Shown here in pieces: positions 44,870-56,229 of a DNA stretch of 64,000 nt. The DNA comes from Chamaecrista fasciculata (lineage: Eukaryota; Streptophyta; Magnoliopsida; Fabales; Fabaceae). The notes below the pieces were generated by a model. That model saw only the letters and a program-made list of their open reading frames with translations. It ran no database searches and was not told the origin of the DNA. A program made the position numbers and the translations under genes. The stretch lies in NCBI GenBank assembly GCA_003254925.1, contig QANZ01051397.1, positions 7,827 through 71,826 of the forward strand, given 5' to 3'. Position 1 is the first letter of the stretch. Each line of letters opens with the position of its first letter.

Positions 44870-45300
44870 TGTAACGATCAAGAAGGCTCGTCTCCGAGAC
44901 CCCATGTACGGTTGCGTCAGCGTTATCTCCGTCCTCCAACACCGCCTTAAGCATATCCAAGCTCAACTCCTCAACGCCAAGAAAGAGCTCGCTACCTATA
45001 TCGGACCTCCCGGCGGCGGCGTGGTGGTTCCTCTCCCTCTCCCGCCGCCGCACATTCCGTCGAATTCCCCTATTTTCCCCTCCGGTATGATGGGGATTCC
45101 GGCCAACGGCGGCCAATTGTTCGTGACTCTCAACAGCATCAGATCTTTGAGGCGATGCAGCAGCAACAGGAGATTCACAGATTCAACGACAACGAAATGC
45201 CTTCTCAGATTCTCAAATTCGTCGTCGCCGGAAGGTGTTTGGATTTGAGGATCGGCGGCGATGAAGTGAAGGAAGAAAAGAAGAACGTGCCGATGGAAGA
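44870..45300 (+). pseudogene. LOB-domain (LBD) gene fragment, 5'-truncated and frameshifted
   Basis: The frame from 44870 encodes the C-terminal part of a LOB domain: ARLRDPMYGCVSVISVLQHR, then the Leu-rich coil LKHIQAQLLNAKKELATYIG. A Pro-rich stretch and a Gln-rich region (HQIFEAMQQQQE) follow in a different frame, so one frameshift lies near 45110-45135. The C-x2-C-x6-C-x3-C zinc motif that opens every LBD protein is missing, as is any start codon. It is far more GC-rich than its surroundings. LBD proteins are plant transcription factors for organ boundaries; this copy cannot make one. Confidence 0.85.
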
Positions 45301-45769
45301 AGGAGGAGGGTTTTTTATTTTTTGGGCAAAATTGTTTCAAATACTAGTTTATTAATTTTTTCTTACACTTTGGTCCTATTATAAAAAGAAAGGACCTTAG
45401 TTCAAAATAATAAAACTTTTTGGGGAATGTAAACCAATTTTTTCTTTTATTTAACATCAAAATTGGATGGAAATTGGAGAGAGACTAACAGTGAAACTTT
45501 TTAAAAACTTGAGGGACCAAAACGAAATTTTGAGAAAACTTGAGAGACCAAAATAGGACTTTGGCCTAAATTTTTTTATGAAATTACTATTATACCCTCG
45601 CTAATTTGGCCCAAATATAACATAAGGGTGTTATTTGCACATAATTGAAAACTCAGGAGTGCTATTTGCACAAATTGAAAACTCAGGGGTGTTATGTGCA
45701 TCCAACCTAATTATATTTTTGCAAACTAACTTGTGTTATATTTATACATGTATATATTTGTTTTGGTTA

Positions 45770-45885
45770 CAAAAAGTTTAGGTGAGGCAGATCTCGAGGG
45801 CTTACTAAAGTCAAGACATGCTTCTAGGTTCTAAGCGTTTACAAATGTATCGACTACTAACAAGGTTCTTACATCAGCACCCTTA
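45770..45885 (-). mobile_element. 3' portion of a tRNA-derived SINE
   Basis: On the minus strand it reads AACCTTGTTAGTAGTCGAT, then CTCACCTAAACTTTT, matching the body and tail of the SINEs at 15654-15850 and 37395-37590. The tRNA-like head is absent or too diverged. Confidence 0.6.
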
Positions 45886-46545
45886 TGGATTATTTTGATA
45901 TTAATACAAGATTGCTTATCAAATCTCCCAATCTAATCAATTTTGTTTTTCTAATTATATATATACACAGCAATACAAGAAAAAACTAAAAGCTAGAGAA
46001 AAAATGTACATCTTGTTCCTGATCATTGCATTTTTAAAACCCCTTCGCAGCCTATCTATAAAAAAGGGTTATAACAACAGAAAGAGAGGTCAAGATGCTT
46101 CCATAAGGACAAAATATCTTCAATCAAAATTCTCTCTTCCTTGCTTCCAGTGTTCCTACTGAACAAATGTTTGAGATGATTATTGGATATAGTCACCATG
46201 AGATTGTCCTAAAAAATTCAGGGAGTCACTTGTCTAAGAGATATGACTAACTTTGTTTGTTTGATCGTGAAATAAACGACTCATTTTCGAGATCTAATTT
46301 AACTTTCTTTGCTGACAATCCCAACTAAATAGAGAAAACACTCATCAAAAGTAACTTGTAGTTTTGAATTTATAGCATTTAAACTTGAATTGTGAAAGAC
46401 ATAACCACATTTAGTTATTTGGGACCAAAAGTGAACAAGTATGAAAACATTTGGGACCAATATAAAACTTATGAGATATTTTGAAACAAAATGAACTTAG
46501 AGATATATATTTAGGACCAATTTGAGCATTCGGCCTTTAATTTAA

Positions 46546-47014
46546 TATCTTATATAGTTAATGAGTTTTTTATTAAGTTAGTTATAAAATTTGAAAAAAA
46601 AAGAAAAAAATTATGAGATCCTAGTTATATTTTTTTAAATCTAGATTAGATTTTTTAAAAAAAAACTATAGGGGCAGTTTCAATGTCCCTAAATTTTCTT
46701 CTTCTTCTTTTGTATTGTACCCTAAATGTAAAAGTTTGGCACTTCAGCAGCATTTTTCGTTAATGATTTTAATGATATTGAGTCTTTAGGTATAATTAAG
46801 TTAAATATAAAAAAAATTAGAATATATTTTAACGACAAAAAAAGTTTATAGGTACACCTAAAATATAGTTTAAGGACACCTTAAGTGTTTTGACAAAAAT
46901 TAAAGTATTTAACTTTAATATAGGTAATCTAGTATATATATGTATTCAAGCCACGAAGGTAGCTTATGTATACATATTAATTAACTCCATTTATTTTAAT
47001 CAATAAAATATATG
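46546..47014. other. AT-rich intergenic DNA
   Basis: No gene or clear repeat structure seen. Confidence 0.3.
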
Positions 47015-47365
47015 GGTCCCTGTTGTTTGGTTCATTTACATAATGGGTCATTATAGTTTAAAAAGTGAAAAATAAAGGCCTATGATTTGCTATATTAACA
47101 AAAAGGGTGAGGTATATTTTCATTCAAAATTTGACGGAAATTTTGGCTAAAATACTATTTAAGACCCTAACTATTATTTTTTATGCGTTTGACTCCCTAT
47201 TTGTACGAGAGAAGGACTTAATTTGACACAAAAAAAGAGAAGTTTCATGATAATAGTTAGAGTCTTAATATAATATTTTAGTCAAAATTTTCGTATAACT
47301 TTGGACAGAAATATACCTCAGGACCCTTTTTGTTAACGGAGCAAACCATATGCCCTTATTTGTAA
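47015..47365. mobile_element. Foldback MITE
   Basis: The left arm (GGCCTATGATTTGCTATATT and TTCATTCAAAATTTGACGG) recurs inverted on the right (ACTTTGGACAGAAATATACC, then GGAGCAAACCATATGCCC). The centre is near 47195. Limits approximate. Confidence 0.55.
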
Positions 47366-48445
47366 GGATGATCAAAATACTCATACCCGACGGGGACCCG
47401 CAAATTTTACCCGATGAGTTTGGGTAAAAATATATGGGTCCGGGTATGGGGATTTACCCATTTAAATTTACGTGTATGGGTCCGGGTACGGGGATTGGGG
47501 TACCTAACCCGTACCCTATCCGCTACAGTAATATACTATCAATTAATAATTATATATATATATAATATAGTGAAAACTTAATAATAAAATTATATTTATT
47601 TTTTTATTTTAAATATATATATAAAAAATATTTATATTTATATTTATATACATGTATTAATGTATATATATANGCCAAACCACATGGTAATTTACTCTAA
47701 AAGTAAATAATTGTAGCCCGATTTTAATTTCCAGTGGTCATCATTTGACAACATGAATTTGATAAACAAGAGCTAGGAACCAAACCATCATTTGACAACT
47801 TGGCACGGCATATCCTTCCAGGAGAAAATTTCCATAGCCAAACCAAACCATCCTAAGAACCTTTAATTCACTAAACATTTAAACAAAAAAAAAAAGTCAC
47901 TTCTAATGTGAAAAAATTTTAGTTTTGTTTTGATTTCAAGTCTTTCTCTTTACTCATTGTATCCAATAGATATAGATATGCACTAAAAAGTAAATTTTCA
48001 GCTATATTTATGATTATATATGAAAATATAGGAAATAAAAGCCGTGAATGTGAATATTTTATATAGGTTCAGTTTATTTAAGTTCTATTTTTTCTTTTTG
48101 CCTGAAAATGAATGAAGTTTATTTTTGATTTGTCTTCTATTTTGTTAGAAAGGTAGTTAAAATTGTAATCAACAAAAATTTGTCCTTTAGATTTTCTGGG
48201 TATGCACATCATCACAAAAAGTGTATTAGTGCAGCAAAATGGCAAAATGAAGAAAACATATATTATAATGATAGACTCCAACTTTGTGTTTAGAGGATTA
48301 GTGTTCATAACTCCAACTTAGCAGATATTAGTGCAGCAGCAAAATACTAATCCATTATGCTCGTTTATATATATATATATATATATTATCATTCATGCCA
48401 TGAATGATTTGTTTTGAAGGGATGTTAATGCTTCTTTGTTAGTTG
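47366..48445. other. Intergenic DNA with GGGTA-rich repeat
   Basis: 47370-47520 is rich in GGGTCCGGGTA / TACCC phrases, like one end of a hAT-type MITE; it runs into AT-repeats ending at the single N (47673). 47674-48445 has no gene. Confidence 0.35.
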
Positions 48446-48791
48446 CAATGAAGCATGAACACTGACACGGACACGAGACGCGATACGGATACAAACACAG
48501 CAATACTCCAAACTCTCAAAATTACGCGACACGACACGACATATATTTATATATATAAATAATTAAATATTCATATTTTTTAATGAAAAATTTAAAAATT
48601 ACAATTTTTATTCATAATATATGTCATATTTATTATTATTTTCTCTTGTTTGTCATGTTAAAGTTACAACAAATTGATTTATATTCTAAAATTTATGAAT
48701 ATGTGTCGTGTCGGTGTCGTACGGTTGTTGGACATTGACACGTGTCTGACACGGTGACACGCCTTCAAAATGAAGTGTCCATGCTTCATAG
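48446..48791. mobile_element. hAT-type MITE, 'TATGAAGCAT' family (346 bp)
   Basis: Ends CAATGAAGCATGAACAC and, inverted, GTGTCCATGCTTCATAG. GTTAGTTG (48438-48445) and GTTAATTG (48792-48799) form an 8-bp target duplication with one change. Subterminal GACACG repeats on both sides, AT-rich centre. Confidence 0.8.
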
Positions 48792-51095
48792 GTTAATTGT
48801 TACCATCTTTTGAAGTTGAAATGGAATTTGATAATTATGATAATGCTGAAAAATTCTAAACAAACTATGGTATTAAAACGAGTTTTGGTGTCAGGAAATT
48901 AAAAAATACACAAATAAGAAAAATGACAGAAGAACCACTTCGTGTAAATTTATTGTTGCAAAGAAGGGACAAGAAAGAAATATAAGAGAAATGATTTAAC
49001 AGTTTATATTCTCGACGCGAGACTAGGACAAATTGCAAAGCAAAAATATGACACTTAAATGAGCCACTTGCATTAGGCAACAAAAAATAAAAATAGCCAC
49101 TTGTATACAAATGAGCGATCTTATAATAGACAAACAATACTATTTTATTGATAATCAATAATCAATTCCATGTACAGCGGTTCTGTAACAAAAGCAATTA
49201 CATCCCTATTACATATCTATATCTATACTATTATATACGTAGATTACCTCTTTCGGTCGTTCTTATTTTTTAACTTTAAGCTAAATTTTAATTAATCAAT
49301 CAAAAAATACATAATTGTTCATATTATAATTATAAATTAAATAAAAAATTAGAAAGTCAGTTGAGAACGTGGGTTGTCTCTCTCTCTCTATCTTTCTCTA
49401 GGAAATAGGGAAGTTTATTTTTTTTAGGCCAAAACTTCACTTGGGTCCATAATGTTTACCATCAATTTCATTTTGATCCCTAATATTTGCGTGCCCTAAG
49501 CCCCTAGTATATTATATGTGGGAGGAGCCTTTTGGTCGTTCTCCCACTTATACTAAGATAAAAATATTACATGTAATTAAAATAAGAGAAAATTTATTAT
49601 TTGGTCCCTTCTTTTTTACTAATTCAACGATTTGATCCCTAATTTATTTTATATAACAGGCACGCAAAGCCCCTAATAGTTATTATTCATTACATTGCTA
49701 TTACATCTCTACAACATAGTTATTACATCTCTATTATATTCGTGTTAACTCTAGTGCATTCTTATTACATATCTATATCTATACTACTATATATGTTTGA
49801 GGAGTCTTATGATAGTTGGTCATTTAAAATTATTGTTCCGGGAACGGGTAAGTTTGTGCTTGGAGGTCCAGAGCAAAACAAGATAAATATGGTAAAATAA
49901 TAATCAATGTAAAAAATATCAATACTAGATTAAATAATAGGAAACAATCTCTAGGATGGTCTTAATAGGAGATAAGTAAAGCACTTAAGTAAGAAATAAG
50001 TAAGACAAGAGAACTTAAAGTATAGTAAAACAAAGTATGTTCTAAAGAGCTCATTACATTATTTCTCCATGTATTCTCTCTTGTTTTTAGACTGAAATGG
50101 CTCACTAAAGACTCTAAAAAACTACTCAAAATAATCTCTTATTAGTCACTAATTATTCTTCTCTCTTTCCTTCTTTCTCATTCTTGACTCACGGCTCTCT
50201 CTTTCTCTCTCCAAAAATCCCCCTTCATCTCTAATTCTCTATCTCCCCCCTTTTCCCACGATCAGCATATATATATATATAATTGTCTTGCAACTGTACA
50301 TGCCTTTCACCTCCTTTAATATATGTTACTTATTTACATTCAATTGCCTTAAAACTTATCAAACGGCTACATTGGAATTATTTGCCCTCAATGCATATCA
50401 ATGTATATATTAATGACTTATAATGCCCATAACGTGAGAATAGAAAAGGTGGAGAATATGACAAGAGTGTAGGCTAAAATAACAATTTGGACCTTAGCTA
50501 GTTTATTTCCTTTCATAATAATCCCTATTTACTAATAAAGCTAGGATGATGGAATTTGAGCTCAATAAAACAATACTATATTTACTAAATATAAGTCCTT
50601 ACCTTACTTACTTAAGTGATCGTGACTAAACACGAAGGAGCCTTTACTTCAATCCTACCAAGACACCCTAAGACTGTTCCCGGAGAAGGAGGAGTCTCCC
50701 TCCTTCACAACATTCCCAACCTTGTCCAAGTGAGTATGTTGTGGATACCTTGTCTCTTATATTAATTAATTAATTATAAAAATATAGCCATATAGGAACA
50801 ATTATAATACAAAATAAATATAAAAAATTATAATTTACACTCTATATTTTAGGAATTCACCTTCATGAATCATAAATCTCTATTGCTAACCGTTCAATTC
50901 ATGTATAACTGCTCCATTATATCCCTATATTTTCTTCTATTATCGATCATAATCTTGAATCATAAATCTCTATTGTTATTAAATTATTAAAAAATTAATC
51001 ATAAACTTTTAGAAACAAATATTTTTTATTATTTATATTAAAATATAATAAAACTAACAAGTACTTTATAATATAATAATTTTAAATTCTTATAA
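48792..51095. other. Intergenic DNA with Helitron-like termini and unclassified repeat
   Basis: TCTATACTATTATATACGTA near 49222 and TCTATACTACTATATATG near 49787 both resemble plant Helitron 5' ends. 49828-50750 begins with GTTCCGGGAACGGG and has TGTTCCCGGAGAAGG near its end, an unclassified repeat. No gene found. Confidence 0.3.
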
Positions 51096-51105
51096 TTCAA
51101 ATATT

Positions 51106-51600
51106 GGCAAAAGTATTCATTTCGTTCCCAAACTTTACACCTGCTGTCAATTTCGTCCCCAATCTTTCTTTGCTGTCAATTTCGTCCCCAAACTTTACAC
51201 ATGCTGTCAATTTTGTCCCCAATATTTTTTTTCTGTCAATTTCTTCCCTAATCTTTCACATTTTGGTCAATTTTATCCTTTGCTCTTACTTTAGCCAAAT
51301 ATTGACGACAAAATCTATGTGGCTAACGATATATAATGTAAAATTAATAGGAAAAAAACTCAAATCCTAACTTAGATTCAAAAATAGGATGCAGTCTGTC
51401 GTTAATTTATTAAAAGAAGTTAGTCAAAGGATAAAATTGACGAAAATGTGAAAGATCGGGGACGAAATTGACAGTTGATGTAAAGTTTGGGGACGAAATT
51501 GACAGCAAAAAAAGATTGGGGATGAAATTGACAGCTTGTGTAAAGTTTGGGGACGAAGTTGACAGCAAAAAAAGTTTGGGGACGAAATTAGTATTTTGCC
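51106..51600. mobile_element. Foldback MITE with 10-bp target duplication (495 bp)
   Basis: Ends GGCAAAAGTATTC and, inverted, AGTATTTTGCC. TTCAAATATT flanks it exactly at 51096-51105 and 51601-51610. Long arms are built of TGTCAATTTCGTCCCCAA repeats; non-coding centre. The duplication length fits the Mutator group (9-10 bp). Confidence 0.9.
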
Positions 51601-51943
51601 TTCAAATATTATATACATATTCTTGAATCCATTCTCTATTATATCACTATAACAACCTTGCACAATTCTTGAATCCATTCTCTAGTGTTGTATCGTCTAT
51701 GTGTTTGAACTTGAAAGTTGAAACTATTGGATTCTATTTTACACTCCTTTATTGTATAGCTTCTTACATTTATTCTAATTGATTGAATGCTGGCAATGAG
51801 ATGCACACCATTGTTCTGCGACACAAAGAGAGTAATATTTGTTAAAGCTATTACAATAATTACAATTACAATAATACAAAAAGTAGTATTCCGAATTTAC
51901 ATATCCAAATTTCATGTTTCCAACTCTCATGTTCTTAATTAAT

Positions 51944-52501
51944 AGGTAAAAGACCTTTTGTGTCCCTAACATTTATGGTGATTTTCAGTTATGCCTCTAA
52001 CGTTTTATTTGTGTCAGTTGTGCCCCCAATGTGAAATGTTAGTTTCAATTATGCCTCCAATTTTACTTGTGTGTCAATTTTTTGTTCTGAATTGAATATG
52101 TGGCAAGATGACTAGATAAATAAAACATCACTCATTTATTTTTTATCCACCATGACATTTCCTATGTGGATTTACATGCTCTAAACCAAAAAATTACTAC
52201 CCTAAAATTTTTTTGACATCTTCATCTTCGCAATCCTTTTGTACCACGTAGGAAATGCCATGGTGGATAAAAAATAAATCAGGGATATTTTATTTATCCA
52301 GTCATCTTATCACATATTCAATTCAGAACAAAAAAGTGACACACAAGTAAAAAAAATATTGACACATTAGCATTGAGTCAAAATTGAGGGCATAATTGAA
52401 ACTAACGTTTCATATTGGGGGCACAACTGACATAAATGAAACTTTAGGGGCATAACTGAAAATCACCACAAACGTTAGGGGCACGAAAAGGTCTTCTGCC
52501 T
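51944..52501. mobile_element. Foldback MITE (558 bp)
   Basis: Ends AGGTAAAAGACCTTTTGTG and, inverted, AAAAGGTCTTCTGCCTA. AATTAAT flanks it at 51937-51943 and 52502-52508. Arms of about 200 bp carry TTATGCCTCTAACG / CGTTAGGGGCA-type phrases. Confidence 0.8.
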
Positions 52502-52509
52502 AATTAATA

Positions 52510-52690
52510 TTTTTGGATTCATCACATCCAAATGTGAGACAAGAGAGATATGACCACATTAAATAGTTTGGGACCAAAAATGAAAAATCATAGAAACATG
52601 TAAGACTAATATAAAACAAATGAAACATTTAAGATCAATTTAAAATCTATTCCATACTTTTAGGACCAATATAAATATTTAGCCAACCAA
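52510..52690. mobile_element. Right-arm fragment of the 41624-42160 family
   Basis: GAGAGATATGACCACATTAA, then repeated GGGACCAAAAATGA-like phrases, match the right arm of the family found at 41624-42160 and 46229-46545. No left arm. Confidence 0.5.
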
Positions 52691-53031
52691 ATATAATCAT
52701 AAACTAAACCAATTTCTGACAAAAAAAAAAATAAACGAAATAATTTGTTAGGGTATTATTAAGAATTTCATAATTTAAATTCATCTACATTATTAAAAAA
52801 TATTATAATATCCAAACAATAAAGAATAATTTATGATTAATTTTTTAATTATATTTTCAATCAATAGAATGATTTATTATCTAATTTATATCATATTATC
52901 ATCCCATCCTATGGAACTCCATTAATAAACCATACCACCTCACTTTCTTTTTCTTTTTAAATCCTTTAAGCCCAAACCAATTTTTAAGGAAAAAAATATT
53001 AAGCACTTTATTATTATTATTTATTTATTTG

Positions 53032-53399
53032 AGTAAATTACACTTTGGTACCCTGTGGTTTAAAAAATGACACTTTGGTACCTTGTGGTATTCTCCATTA
53101 ACACTTTGGTACCTTTTGGAGCTATTTTGTAATTTTAACCATAATAAATTTTGCAAAAATTATATATTGACCCCAATTTTTTTTTTAAATTTTTCATTTT
53201 AGTCCTTAGATAATATGTATTGAGGGACCTATTTGTAATTTTTTGAAAATATTGGAGGCCAATGTGTAATTTTTGCAAAGTTTATTATGGTTAAAATTAC
53301 AAAATAGCTCCAAAAGGTACCAAAGTGTTAATGGAGAATACCACAGGGTACCAAAGTGTCATTTTTTAAACCACAGGGTACCAAAGTGTAATTTACCCT
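53032..53399. mobile_element. Foldback MITE with near-perfect 150-bp arms, upstream of EAF1
   Basis: Starts AGTAAATTACACTTTGGTAC and ends inverted GTACCAAAGTGTAATTTACC(CT); about 150 bp per arm with very few mismatches, so it is young. ATTTATTTG (53023-53031) and ATTTATTTT (53400-53408) form a 9-bp target duplication with one change. It ends about 60 bp before the GC-richer leader of the EAF1 locus. Confidence 0.9.
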
Positions 53400-54239
53400 A
53401 TTTATTTTTATTATGATGTAATAAGAAGCCCAAAATAGACGTCCAGTTTCTCAAAGCCCTCTTCGTCGTCGTCGTCTTCTTCCTGTCCAGCCCACTACTC
53501 GCAGAGGTCGCATTCTCTCCACGCGCGAAGAACTAACATGTTGCAGATGTAGAGAGAGAAACAAAACCAATTCTCACGGGACTTGTTTAATACAACAAAA
53601 TTAGCTAGTTTGGATTCCACACCAACACTGAGAAACGCTTTCATGCTTACATTTGATGCGAAATTTTAGGTTTTCCTGTTATTCCCATTGAAGAAAGGTA
53701 CCCTCTTCCAAAACCCTAGGAGAGAGAAAAATTCAAGAACGGACCCCCCTAAGGTGCCTCAAGCCCTGCCTTACGTCAGAATTTCGCGACTCTTTTGTTT
53801 TCCCGGGTATTTATCTTGTCTTGATTGCTGTTGTTTTGGCATTTGGGGTGTCGTTCCGGAAACCCTAGAGTTTGATCAAACTGGACAATTCGTGAAAATT
53901 GTGATCATTAGGGTTTTGAAATGTTGGGTGAATTGTGCCCAATTGTTTTTCATGGAGACTGTCTTATGCATTGTGGTGGAACTCCTTCAGGCTAATGCTT
54001 GAATTCGTGTTTGTTCATGAGTGTGTGGATCAATTCATTGTTGAATGCTGGAAATTTGTCTGCCTATATTGGGAACAGAGTAGAATGGTTTTGCTTCAAG
54101 GGGTAGGTAGAATAATAATTTGAAGCATAAGCGTCTGGTCCGTGATAAGTGATGACTGTGATGACAGTTTGTAAATTTGAAGGATATTATTGGCGGCAAC
54201 TTTCATACATGCATTACTGCCCAATATAGCATTAATAAG

Positions 54240-54335
54240 TGTTTTATTTTTTCGGAGGTTGGAGCAAGAATTGAACTTTTTACTCTATATACACATTCGT
54301 TTTACTAGTGACTGAACCACTATGGTGACTTGTAA
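54240..54335 (-). mobile_element. tRNA-like SINE fragment
   Basis: On the minus strand: ATAGTGGTTCAGTCACTAGT (A-box-like), then AAAGTTCAATTCTTGCTCC (B-box-like). Spacing is tRNA-like, but no good cloverleaf can be drawn. Confidence 0.45.
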
Positions 54336-55432
54336 ATCAGGTATTAATACTCGTCAACTTTGCTGATGTTTTGTCAGCTATTAGCTCATTAGTTTAGTAA
54401 TAAGTGCAGTGGCTAGTAAGTTAGAAATTAACGACTTGATACTCTTGTCCCTTTTTCTGGTCATTGGCTGTGGAAGTGTGTAACTTATGGTAGATAATGC
54501 ATTTCCGATTCTTTATGGTTGTAGATATGTTTACTTTCAGTTAGATGATATAATCTGCTGACTTGTGAAGATCTCTGCCTTCAGCTGAGAAATTTACTAG
54601 AACTAGGATATTGACAATTTAATTAAAAGATTGAAGACCCTTAGCTTGGTGAATGTTTGGGAACAAAATAATAAGGACAGAAGGGACAACCCCTGAAGAA
54701 ACCATTGTGCAGAAATCCTAAAATAAGGACAAAATAATTATCCTCTCTCAAAGATGTGTTGGAACTTAGAAGGAATTGCTGATTAAAGAGTGCTGTAGCA
54801 ATTGTTCTTAAAAAAAGCACCACAAGCCATCAAAGACTGCACCTTACCAGAGAACCTAATGCTCCTCTTGCCTATCATTTAATAATTTTGAGTATTGAGT
54901 AATGGACTGGACATATTTTCAAGTGAGTATAAATTAATATGTGAACTATATGTATCATCCTACATTTTTATTCTTTCTTGAAGAAAACGTGTTAGTAGAA
55001 TCTTTCTTGATAAGTAATATCTGCACATCCTCTGTTTTCTCCCCCTTCTCTTTTTATATTTAGCTTATATGAAACATTGCATCCTTTGATACTTTTCTGG
55101 GCGTTGTTGTTTATGGCAGGCTGCATTATGTGATGTGGCCACAATATTGTTGATGTGGCAGATTCTGCAACAGTGTGACTGTGTTATACAACAGTTGTTG
55201 TCTGCAGGCACTACAACTGCAACACAGCTGCAGATGGTCCTTTGGACATCATTCTCTGACAGTTGGGCCTAGTGTAGAGTGTCCACTGTTTTATTCTGGA
55301 AGGTTTTTTTTGGGGGGGGGTAACTTATTTTAGTGTATATTTCATTTTTGTTAATAAAATAGAATTATATTCTAAGGTTTGGCTGAAGAGAAGATGCTTG
55401 TGCTCTGGGTGTTGTTTGGTGCATGTAAAATC

Positions 55433-55785
55433 CTGGAAAGTAACAGATACATCATTTTGAATGAGTGTCACTAACCCGAATACTACAGGATACAACATGT
55501 GCTTGATACATGTCCATGAGTGTCAATTTAAATTTTTTTTATGCGACTCTGACACAGCGAAAAATAGAAAAGACTCTGACAAAGAGTGACACACATGACT
55601 ATTTCATGAATAGATATTGTAATTTTTAAAATTTTCATCATGATGTATGAATCTTTGATTGTCTCTTCCTTTCTTGTCTATTATTGGAATTACTATATAT
55701 GTGTCGTGTCGTGTTATGTAACTTTAAGAACTTGACTTGTTAGTGTATCTATCTCCGTGTCGTGTCTTGTGTCTGTGCTTCATAG
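55433..55785. mobile_element. hAT-type MITE related to 48446-48791 (353 bp)
   Basis: GTAAAATC flanks it exactly at 55425-55432 and 55786-55793. The right end, inverted, reads CTATGAAGCACAGACAC, like the family at 48446; the left end (CTGGAAAG) has drifted. Interior GACAC/GTGTC phrases are shared with the relative. Confidence 0.75.
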
Positions 55786-56229
55786 GTAAAATCTAATTTC
55801 TCAAGTTCTTGAAAACCTATTAATGATGTATTTTGTTTGGTTTTTTCCGTAAATAACTCAAAAAGTGTAGGAAATGTAAAAAATAAAAAGTGGTGTTGGG
55901 TGAGAACTATATTTAAATTGTTTGGGTATAGCAAATATGAAATTTTAAAATTTATGTGCTTTATAATTCCTAAATAATATGGAGGTGACTTTTTGTATCT
56001 ATACATATTAAGCACAACTTCTCTATTAATAAATTTTCAAAAACTTGGGAAACTATGGTTCCTGTATACATATCACTACATTAATATTATGGTAAGTTGT
56101 GTATATAGTCAGGTTACCACCGTACCTGACATGACGTTAAAAGTTTTAGTTTTCATTTTCATTTGCCTTAATAAATGGATGAATTCTTTTATAGATGGGA
56201 GGTGAAACTTATGTACAATAGGGGTTGGA

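Larger units (their letters stand above)
44709..46545. mobile_element. Foldback element enclosing a LOB-gene fragment (Pack-type candidate)
   Basis: 44709-44868 matches the left arm and 46229-46545 the right arm of the element at 41624-42160. Relative to that element, a central segment of about 60 bp is replaced by 1.36 kb that contains the LOB-domain fragment (44870-45300), a small foldback repeat (45360-45570) and an inverted SINE tail (45770-45885). TTAATAT occurs next to both ends (44704-44710 region and about 46549-46555), but the right copy is a few bases off, so the duplication is uncertain. Confidence 0.55.
53440..56229 (+). promoter_or_regulatory. Promoter, probable 5' UTR exon and leader intron of EAF1
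   Basis: Composition changes at about 53450 to a CT- and CG-richer leader (TCGTCGTCGTCGTCTTCTTC), typical of a plant 5' UTR. The coding start is 2.7 kb away behind an acceptor-like ACAATAG at about 56220, which suggests a leader intron. No long frame in between is convincing. It contains a SINE fragment (54240-54335, minus) and a hAT MITE (55433-55785). A G-run occurs near 55311-55320. Confidence 0.45.

Noticed and set aside
53688..54123. Small plus-strand frames before EAF1
   Set aside because: Short, overlapping, without motifs; they fall in the probable leader exon/intron of EAF1.
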